Shown one piece after another: positions 1 through 6,461 of a DNA stretch of 64,000 nt (its first letter is position 1; each line of letters opens with the position of its first letter). Below the pieces are notes generated by a model, which saw only the letters and a program-made list of their open reading frames with translations, was not told the origin of the DNA and did not search any database. A program made the translations under genes and the position numbers. The stretch is from the NCBI RefSeq assembly GCF_007993865.1, contig NZ_VIUH01000003.1, positions 186,001 through 250,000 on the forward strand, in the 5' to 3' direction. The stretch is from Pseudomonas sp. SJZ079. Lineage in GTDB: Bacteria; Pseudomonadota; Gammaproteobacteria; Pseudomonadales; Pseudomonadaceae.

Positions 1-1706
1 TTGCATTAGCAGGCAAGCCGTCTTTTCCCACTTTTATGCATCGCTTGGTGAGTGCAGGTGTTACGCCTATCCCCAATATCGCCAGTACAGGCCGAGTGTC
101 GGGCATCTCTTTTCGAATAGGAGATGGTTTGCCCATGAAAGGGAGTGATCTCGGCAAAGCTTATTCGTGGGGGGCTCTTTCCAAACAGCTCAACTTTGCC
201 GCATCGCAGCACCTTCACCTGCTTCGTCCATTTGTCGAGGAGAAGCCACTCGTAGACGGAGCGGTTCAGTTTGACGAGTCAGTTGAAACCCCAGCACTAC
301 CTCTATCGGAGCCGTTACCGAAAATTCGTCGGTTTATTGCGAAACCGCGTGGTGACCAGCGCATTGACTGGGTCTGGCGAAACAAGCCGACGCGAACCGC
401 ATTTGTCGAGGCACCCAAGATGTGCGTGGCAAGATCGGCCCATTCAGCTGTGTATGAAGCGATGGCAGAGCGATCCCTGCAGCGCGGCTTGAAGCGTGTC
501 GGCGTAACAGGATCAGAGGCGTTTCGGAGAAGGATGTGGTTTGAGTTGTCGCTTCGCGGAATCTCGGCGGTGGGCTATGAGCCAACAGAGGCAGATAGAA
601 ATCGATTGGAATGGTGGATAAATGAGCAAGTTAAAACTGGCCGAGGAAATGAGCCAGCAGCAAGTGCAACACCTAACGGAGGAGCTGTCACTGGCATTGG
701 CGGTGAAGCTGGACGCGATGCGGCAAGCGAAAGTGTCAACGAGCGAAGAGTTGGCCGAGACGATGTATCCCCTGCTCCAGGCAATGACCTCGCTGGCGCT
801 GGAAAATCAGGTGCTGATGAAGGAGATGCGTTCGATGATGCGGGAAGAACTCAGCAAAATGCGAGCAGAGATGGGCGAGCTGCATACCTTGATGACAGAG
901 CTCAAAAGCCTGTCTTTAGCGCCGAGGTCGGGCCAGGGGGACTGAGTTTGGACGTGCCCCCCACTCCGACCTTGCTCCGTGTCTCTCGTTTGGGCCAGGC
1001 CGCTTTACTGCGACAGGGTGTCCAGTCGGTGCAGAGCATCGAAGAATGGCGGCAGCTAATGGATATGCTGTGGGCATTGAATCGCCGTTTTACCCGGTGG
1101 AGTATCGTTTTCGGTATGCCAGGCAAAGCTCCGCTAGGGGAGCTGACGTACCACGCCCAGGTTGCGCCGAGTTGGCCAAATTTGCAGATTCTCAACAGTC
1201 AGGGGTGCAACGTTGATTTGCAGCTGACATCTCCGGACAGTTGGCTACACCTGGACGGGGTAACTGCCCTGGACTTCGAAAGGCTTGCCGCGCAGGGCGT
1301 CACACCAACCATTCAGTTCACCTCAGGCGGTATTACGCAGGTGTTCGTGCATGTGAATTATGGCTGTGAGAGTCGTCAGGTTATGGACAGTCTGGCGAAG
1401 CAGATACAGGTTGGGCTCGACGCGAGTGTTCGGGCGCATATCGGCAGTGTGTCGTTTCCCATACCGGGATTTGACTGTTGGTCTGATGAGCAGCTTCGAG
1501 TTTGCAGAGGTATCAGCTTCGACAGCAATTCAATGGGGACGCAGCTTTCGAATCAGTTGAGGCACTTGAAGGGGGAAGTGGATAGATCGAGAGTTCTGGG
1601 GGCTGTACCGGCACTGATTTTGGAAGCGATGACCGGGGGTGGTGCGGAATCGCTGAAGGAAAAGCGGACGGTCCGCGGGGAACCGCCCCGTCCAAGTGAA
1701 TATTGA
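1..1706 (+). CDS. Mobilization protein, C-terminal part: LPD7-like region plus degenerate RepB-type primase-like domain (5' partial)
   Basis: The frame is open to the left edge of the window, so the start is probably upstream; the first ATG inside is at 36. Counting from that ATG, residues about 140-195 (an alanine/arginine helix, then GSEAFRRRMWFE and GYEPTEADR) resemble the LPD7 domain of plasmid relaxases. Residues about 200-305 are a low-complexity Gly/Ala/Asp/Arg linker, and the opposite +1 frame there encodes a separate coiled-coil protein. Residues about 310-500 follow the layout of RepB/AEP-type primases of mobilizable plasmids: an LNSQG-N element, then LHLDG, then a Q-F-T-S-x-G-x-x-Q strand, and finally a FPIPGF motif. 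The paired acidic residues expected in such primases are reduced to one Asp, so catalysis is doubtful. Family knowledge: RSF1010 MobA-RepB joins relaxase and primase in this way. Any relaxase domain would lie off the window. It ends 14 bp before the convergent recombinase gene. Confidence 0.5.
   Translation, partial: ALAGKPSFPTFMHRLVSAGVTPIPNIASTGRVSGISFRIGDGLPMKGSDLGKAYSWGALSKQLNFAASQHLHLLRPFVEEKPLVDGAVQFDESVETPALPLSEPLPKIRRFIAKPRGDQRIDWVWRNKPTRTAFVEAPKMCVARSAHSAVYEAMAERSLQRGLKRVGVTGSEAFRRRMWFELSLRGISAVGYEPTEADRNRLEWWINEQVKTGRGNEPAASATPNGGAVTGIGGEAGRDAASESVNERRVGRDDVSPAPGNDLAGAGKSGADEGDAFDDAGRTQQNASRDGRAAYLDDRAQKPVFSAEVGPGGLSLDVPPTPTLLRVSRLGQAALLRQGVQSVQSIEEWRQLMDMLWALNRRFTRWSIVFGMPGKAPLGELTYHAQVAPSWPNLQILNSQGCNVDLQLTSPDSWLHLDGVTALDFERLAAQGVTPTIQFTSGGITQVFVHVNYGCESRQVMDSLAKQIQVGLDASVRAHIGSVSFPIPGFDCWSDEQLRVCRGISFDSNSMGTQLSNQLRHLKGEVDRSRVLGAVPALILEAMTGGGAESLKEKRTVRGEPPRPSEY
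622..945 (+). CDS. Nested +1-frame coiled-coil protein, MobB-like
   Basis: A 107-residue reading frame lies wholly inside the larger mobilization gene. It starts with ATG after a TGGTGGA purine-rich stretch, so a ribosome site is plausible. The protein is an almost continuous charged helix with hydrophobic heptad positions (LTEELSLALAVKLDAM, then LLQAMTSLALENQVLMKEM). That is a normal protein composition, whereas the enclosing frame is a low-complexity linker here. In RSF1010-type plasmids mobB is likewise nested in mobA, and the segment SEELAETMYPLLQAMTSLA resembles by eye the ELAEQIEPLAQSMATLA stretch I recall from MobB. No transmembrane segment is visible, unlike RSF1010 MobB. Possible role: relaxosome accessory or oligomerisation factor (inference). 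It could be chance, but composition argues against that. Confidence 0.5.
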   Translation: MSKLKLAEEMSQQQVQHLTEELSLALAVKLDAMRQAKVSTSEELAETMYPLLQAMTSLALENQVLMKEMRSMMREELSKMRAEMGELHTLMTELKSLSLAPRSGQGD

Positions 1707-1720
1707 ACGAGGCGGGTTGA

Positions 1721-3031
1721 TCAACGGCGCCGTGGATCGGGGGCTCGGCGTTTCTCTTTATGGCAGTGCGGCTTACGCTGCTGGAGTTTCTGATAGTTTT
1801 CCCATGAGATATGAGAGAGGTCGACATCGAAATTTACCTTCGCGATTGTCTCCTGCCGTCGAGGTAGCGAAAGCTCTTCGCCATAATTTGTGGTCGTGTC
1901 ATCGTTAGTGCCGTGACCCACCAGCATCTTGATCATCAGCTCTTGCGCGCCAACCCCGTTGCGCAGGGTGTTAACGAACGTGTGGCGGAAGCTATAAAGA
2001 CAGGCACCCATGCCTTTGTAAAAGCCACACTCTGGTAGATAACCATGATCGTTAGCACCTTGCCCGCTAAACCAGCGCGATGCGGTGCGTGCGAATCCGT
2101 GTTTTTTGTCGTAAGGCAGCTCGGGAAAAAGAGGGCGATAGCGTCCACCTTCCTTCTGCCGCATTGCCACAAAATCCAGAAACCCTATATCAACAAGTGT
2201 GGGGTGGATTGGGATTTCCCGGGCGCTGAAGACAGTTTTAAGCCGTTGATCTGGCCCTTCATCGGTAATCCGGATAACCCAAACCCCAGCGGACTTATAG
2301 ATGTCACCCGCATAGAGTTGGCACAATTCTCCAGGCCGGGCCCCCGTGAAAGCGCCGAGCAATGGCAGCCAGAAGCAGTAGCTAAAAGGGGTCCATCTGA
2401 AATTTTCTGTAGCCTGTGTCGTGTAAATTCGACTATGAAATACACCCTGAAGCTCAAGAGGGGAAAATGTCTTGTAGTGGCGTTGCTGTTTGGATAGAGG
2501 GGGCAGCATTACTTCGTTAAGTGGTAGTTTGATCACCCACTTTTTGTGCGCACAGTAGGTCATGAACTGCTTGAGCAGGTTGAAATAGCGGTGAGCCGTT
2601 TCGCCGCGAACGATTTCCTCGACCCCCGTATTGATCAGGTCGAGTTCATCTAGCGGTACCAGCGCTCGAGTGTTCTTCTTTTTCTTGCTAAGGGTCTCTT
2701 GCAGGTTCGTAAGGTCGGCCAAATTTAGCGAATGAACCAATCGATCCTTTCCAAGAAACTCAACGATCTGACTTAGCTGGGATGCATACTTGTAAGCAGT
2801 GCCATGCTTCCAGGTCCCTTTGACCGTGTAATCCCAGATCATCTTGTCTGCTGCCATTTTGATCGACATGGATAGATCGGGGGACGAGGTGGGCGGGTTC
2901 GGAATGCGCTCAAGTAGGGTGCTAAGCTGCCCTGGGTCGTTGAGCAAGCTTTGAAGCTGGAAAGCAATTGTTGCCGAGTTGAATCCAGGGTGCTGCGGGA
3001 CTGTTAGTGTCAGAATATTAGTGCATTGCAT
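1721..3031 (-). CDS. Tyrosine-type site-specific recombinase (integrase), 436 aa
   Basis: The C-terminal half has the tyrosine recombinase catalytic set: Arg232 in TGARPGELCQL, SFRHTF with Arg349, LVGHGT, and the likely nucleophile Tyr383 in TTTNYGEE. The N-terminal half (about residues 50-180) looks like a SAM-like core-binding domain. AGGAG lies six bases before the ATG. It is clearly a paralogue of the longer recombinase next door; shared blocks include FWLPLLGxFTG, GFLDFVAxR, TASRWF and the C-terminal HISxExYQxLQ. It probably acts with that protein in island excision and integration (inference). It has only short extra N-terminal sequence, against more than 400 residues in the paralogue. 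The last residues are basic. Confidence 0.85.
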   Translation of the reverse strand: MQCTNILTLTVPQHPGFNSATIAFQLQSLLNDPGQLSTLLERIPNPPTSSPDLSMSIKMAADKMIWDYTVKGTWKHGTAYKYASQLSQIVEFLGKDRLVHSLNLADLTNLQETLSKKKKNTRALVPLDELDLINTGVEEIVRGETAHRYFNLLKQFMTYCAHKKWVIKLPLNEVMLPPLSKQQRHYKTFSPLELQGVFHSRIYTTQATENFRWTPFSYCFWLPLLGAFTGARPGELCQLYAGDIYKSAGVWVIRITDEGPDQRLKTVFSAREIPIHPTLVDIGFLDFVAMRQKEGGRYRPLFPELPYDKKHGFARTASRWFSGQGANDHGYLPECGFYKGMGACLYSFRHTFVNTLRNGVGAQELMIKMLVGHGTNDDTTTNYGEELSLPRRQETIAKVNFDVDLSHISWENYQKLQQRKPHCHKEKRRAPDPRRR

Positions 3032-3370
3032 TGAAACTCCTAAAATTGCTCCGAAGGTAGGCCGAAGGGAGCATTACTATTGGCCAGGCTTGGGCTATGC
3101 CAAACTTGCTTTCGAATATAGTGCTGGTTTTAACTTCGTCAAGAATATTATTTTTAGCTGTCGTTTAAATATACGTTGAAATCTCTACAACCTCCGGCTG
3201 TTGGGGGTTGTAGAGAGATGGGGTGTTGTTTGGTTGTCAGTTGTTATGCGAAGTTTTTCCCCTGTTTTAACAGAAAGACGCCTGTCTGGTTTTGAGTTAA
3301 ATGCAGAATAGGGGGTAAGTCCGCTAGTAGGTGATGCACTTTATTTACGTGGTTTCCCGGTAATTCGGGG
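3032..3370. other. Intergenic region between the two recombinase genes, with a hairpin
   Basis: This 339-bp AT-rich spacer carries no convincing gene. It contains an inverted repeat (CTCTACAACC at 3183-3192 and GGTTGTAGAG at 3206-3215, 13-nt loop). On the minus strand this lies after the longer recombinase gene and could act as its terminator, although no strong T run follows. The segment just right of 3031 supplies the ribosome site of the shorter recombinase. Confidence 0.6.
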
Positions 3371-5821
3371 TTAGGTTTCCTGGCGTTTAAGCCAGTCAAT
3401 CAATAGTCCGGTATTGTGATTTTCCATCGCTATGGACTTGCGAGTTGGTGGGCGTTGTTCTTCCGTTCGTGCTGGTCGTCCCGGCCGATGGCTGATCCTC
3501 TGTAGCCCCTGATAGTGCTCGAAACTGATGTGGCCGAGGCCGAGGTTGAAACGCAGCATTTCAACGGTCTGATGCTTAATCTCGGTACTGTAGCCATCAC
3601 CGTACTCTGCGGTTGTGGACTCATTACTGTGTCCCGTAAGCGCCTGAATGCGCGGTTGATCTACGCCTGTCTGGCGTAACTGGTTGATGAAGGTATGCCG
3701 CAACGAGTGGAAACTCAGGCCGTTGAGGCGAGGAAACCCGCATTGCTGCAAGTAACCCGCCCGCTGCGGGTCGCCGCAAAACCAGCGTGATGCGGTGTGG
3801 CTATGCGCGCGGCGGATGTCGGCGCGCATCTGCGGAAACAACAGTTCTTTGGTGGATGTGGCTGCTTGTCGGCGTTGCGCAACGAAGTCGAGAAAGCCTT
3901 TCTCTAGCAGCACTGAGTGCAGTGGTATGTCGCGTGCGCTACTGCTGTTTTTCAGCAGTTTGTGTGGGTGATTGAGGTTGTGGCTCATCATCCAGGTTCC
4001 TTCCGGCGTCTGGACGATATCCTCGATCGTCAGTTGGCAAAGCTCGTTCAGCCGCGAGCCAGTGAACAAACCGAGCAGTGGCAGCCAGAATTTAAAGTCG
4101 TCCATGCGCCAACGTGGCACCTTTGCGGCGGTGTACACCGGGCCGTTGAACAACTGCTCCAGTTCGCTCTGGGTATAGGCCCGTCGTACGCGGGCACTGC
4201 GCTTTCGGGATTTTTCCGTGAGGCGAATCGGTCCGGCAATATCGCGGGCGATCCACTCATTTTCATAGGCAAAGCGAAACATCGCCCGCGCCAAGTCGAA
4301 GTACTTTTTCGCGGTTTTGGGATGAATCGCTTCATAGCCACCCTGCTCGAGCAGGATATGAATTGGGATGCCGTTGAGCTCGTTGAGTTGGCGTCGGTTG
4401 CGTGGGTACATCATCAGCACCGTGCGCAGGTTGCGAAAGTCCTCCGTCGTCACAGTGTTAATTGGGCGCGACGGCCCCAGGAGTTCACAGACGACTTCCA
4501 GTCGGGCGCAGTTGAGAAAGCGAGTGCCTTGGTGCGACCACTGCCCGGTCAGCTCTTGGTCGCGTCGGTAGCGTTCCATCAACTGCTGAATGGGCAACTG
4601 GCCCTCCGGCGATTGCTCGCTGCGAGGTGTCAGGCCGCCGGCGAACATCGCGCCCAGCGGATTGGCTGGAGCAGAGTGCTGACCGCTAGGGGACAGTATC
4701 CCGTTGTCACCGCTATTCGGTGTCGGTGCAGGTGGGGGTGTCTGACCGGGTGGCAGCGGCGTATCGCTGTCAGGCCGCAAGCGTGCCCGGATGGCTTCGA
4801 CATGAATGCGCAGCTCGTTGAGGCTGGGGATGCCGCTACCGAACTGCTGTCCCTGCAGGACGAGACCCGACAGCCAGTCGAAGCGCTCAAGAACAAAGCC
4901 CGATTTCAGCACGGCTTCATGCAGGTCATGGGTGTGCAGGTCGAACATCAGCCGAGCGGGCAACTGGGGATAGTGGCTCAGCAGCAGGTCGGGCATATCC
5001 ACATCCAGCAGGTGATGCTCTCCATGGGTTGGGTGTAGGCGGTGTGGGGCGTTACGGGCACCCGCGGGATTGTCCAGGCGGCGCAGAAACTCATGGTCGC
5101 GGTCGCGCAGATCTTGTGGACGAAGTGCCAGCCAGCGTGGGTTGTGCCGAAAATGCAGGCCGTGCTCGGGCAGCAGGTAACGGCGTAGTGATTCCAGCTG
5201 GAAGCTGGCTTGGTACAGCGGTAGCCACTCACTGCGGTGCAGGTGCTGTTCCAGCTGTGCGGCCAGCTCGGCCATCCCTTGCAGGATGAACTGGGCGCGC
5301 TGCTGTACCTCTGTGGGGTTCAGCGTGTGCAGCTCGAACACCTGGGTTTTCAGCAGCAACGGGTAGGCTGCGCCGAGCAGGTCGGGGAGGGGAACTTGTA
5401 GGGTGAACTGCTGCGCTTCGCGTAGTAGAAAGGTGGGCATGTGGCGCAGTTGCTCATAGCGCTGACGGCCGATAGCCAGGCTCAGGTCCTGTACCGGGCA
5501 TGCGATCTGCGAACTGTGTGGCGTGGTGCGCGGGTGGGGATCCTGTTGGCTCAGCGGTCTGATCGACGCGTGAATGTCGGCCAGTGCCTGCTGCAGGCCT
5601 TCGGCAGTCTTGATTTCGCCGATGCGAAAGCGCAGTTGGCGGATGCGTTCAGCGAGATCCAGCGCCAGATCACGGGCGTCATCGACGCTCATGCCGTGGA
5701 GTGACCAGCGAATTTCGCGAGAGACGTAAGGGAAGCGCTGCTGAAGCAGGCGGGGAAGAATCAGCCGAAAGGTCAGCTGGTCGTTGCTGTCGCGGTACAG
5801 GTAGTGGGCTAGGTGTTGCAT
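3371..5821 (-). CDS. Large tyrosine-type recombinase adjacent to the ssrA attachment site
   Basis: The catalytic residues are all visible, numbered here from the longer possible start at 5884: Arg611 in TGSRLNELCQL, LRHTF with Arg729, TGHSNE, and the likely nucleophile Tyr761 in TTAEYGDGY. The N-terminus (HYLYRDxNxQLTFRLILP) resembles the DUF6538-type domain of Pseudomonas integrases. A long central region ends in a Pro/Gly/Ser linker before the core-binding and catalytic domains. I chose ATG 5821 because GAGG lies nine bases upstream and the domain begins there; ATG 5884, preceded by AAAGG, would add 21 residues. At over 810 residues it is about twice the usual integrase length. It lies about 100 bp from the tmRNA end, pointing away. 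It is the probable island integrase (inference). Confidence 0.85.
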   Translation of the reverse strand: MQHLAHYLYRDSNDQLTFRLILPRLLQQRFPYVSREIRWSLHGMSVDDARDLALDLAERIRQLRFRIGEIKTAEGLQQALADIHASIRPLSQQDPHPRTTPHSSQIACPVQDLSLAIGRQRYEQLRHMPTFLLREAQQFTLQVPLPDLLGAAYPLLLKTQVFELHTLNPTEVQQRAQFILQGMAELAAQLEQHLHRSEWLPLYQASFQLESLRRYLLPEHGLHFRHNPRWLALRPQDLRDRDHEFLRRLDNPAGARNAPHRLHPTHGEHHLLDVDMPDLLLSHYPQLPARLMFDLHTHDLHEAVLKSGFVLERFDWLSGLVLQGQQFGSGIPSLNELRIHVEAIRARLRPDSDTPLPPGQTPPPAPTPNSGDNGILSPSGQHSAPANPLGAMFAGGLTPRSEQSPEGQLPIQQLMERYRRDQELTGQWSHQGTRFLNCARLEVVCELLGPSRPINTVTTEDFRNLRTVLMMYPRNRRQLNELNGIPIHILLEQGGYEAIHPKTAKKYFDLARAMFRFAYENEWIARDIAGPIRLTEKSRKRSARVRRAYTQSELEQLFNGPVYTAAKVPRWRMDDFKFWLPLLGLFTGSRLNELCQLTIEDIVQTPEGTWMMSHNLNHPHKLLKNSSSARDIPLHSVLLEKGFLDFVAQRRQAATSTKELLFPQMRADIRRAHSHTASRWFCGDPQRAGYLQQCGFPRLNGLSFHSLRHTFINQLRQTGVDQPRIQALTGHSNESTTAEYGDGYSTEIKHQTVEMLRFNLGLGHISFEHYQGLQRISHRPGRPARTEEQRPPTRKSIAMENHNTGLLIDWLKRQET

Positions 5822-5890
5822 GGGGTTCAACCTCGTCGTCAGTGGAATTTCCTGAGAAATTTCCAGACGTGGTTTGAACCCCATTTAGAT

Positions 5891-5914
5891 TAAACCTTTA
5901 AAATCAAAGGTTTA
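5891..5914. repeat. 9-6-9 inverted repeat at the island border
   Basis: TAAACCTTT at 5891-5899 and AAAGGTTTA at 5906-5914 are perfectly complementary arms around the 6-base spacer AAAATC. The site lies 10 bp from the tmRNA CCA end and 6 bp from the longer possible start codon of the recombinase. Two inverted arms around a 6-bp spacer is the layout of a tyrosine-recombinase core site. An operator for autoregulation of the recombinase gene is the alternative. Confidence 0.5.
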
Positions 5915-5924
5915 GTCTGATATT

Positions 5925-6312
5925 TGGTGGAGCCGGGGGGATTTGAACCCCCGTCCGCCAGTACTCCGCTGTTGGTTCTACATGCTTAGCCGTGTCTACT
6001 GAGTTAACCCTTGGCCGCCCGACGGGCAGGGTGCTTTGGGCGAGTTGTGTAATTTTTAGCCGTTACGTCCACAACGTACTACGCGGCGATTCTGTTCTGC
6101 ATGACAATCATTTCGGGTTTACAGACATCCCCTAATGATTGCTGGAGCCGAAGCTACCAGAAGTGCGACTAGGCTGCTTACGCAGCTAGTTGAGCACCGT
6201 AATTGTCATCATTGGCAATTATGGATTTTTGCAACAGTTTATTTACGAGTTCTGTTACCAACTCGGCATGCCCCTCGAGTTTTGTTACCGGCGTCGAATC
6301 CTAATCGGCCCC
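5925..6312 (-). ncRNA. ssrA: tmRNA (ssrA)
   Basis: The minus strand begins GGGGCCGATTAGGATTCGAC at 6312 and ends with a T-arm GGGGGTTCAAATCCCCC, then GGCTCCACCA at 5925, as expected for tmRNA acting as tRNA-Ala and mRNA in rescue of stalled ribosomes. The tag reading frame gives ANDDNYGAQLAA followed by TAA. The length is 388 nt including CCA. Its protein partner SmpB is encoded about 11 kb to the right. The 3' end is the attachment site of the island at 1-5924. Confidence 0.97.
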
Positions 6313-6461
6313 AAAACAGTAGTGCGTGTAGCTAGGATGCTCAGTGTACGGCAAAGGTTCCGCAGCGTCGACCCAGCGATTGTCCAGCGGACGCTATGTG
6401 CAGAGTGCAGCTATGATTGTGGGCTAGAGCTGCTGCAATGTCTTTGGGAAGAGACCTTATT

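Larger units (their letters stand above)
1..5924. mobile_element. End of a genomic island integrated at the 3' end of ssrA
   Basis: Everything left of the tmRNA gene looks foreign to the conserved chromosome on the right. It holds a mobilization/primase-like protein, two tyrosine recombinases and visibly AT-richer spacers. The recombinase gene nearest the border points away from the tmRNA 3' end, which is the usual arrangement for elements that integrate into ssrA. The tmRNA 3' end is intact up to CCA at 5925, so the element restores it or enters beyond it. The other end of the island lies outside the window, so the second attachment copy and the total size cannot be seen. The island call is inference from gene content and position. 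Confidence 0.8.

Noticed and set aside
6400..6461. Upstream starts for the histidine kinase (6417 and 6438)
   Set aside because: They add residues without homology and lack a good ribosome site; 6462 has GGGAAGAGA upstream.
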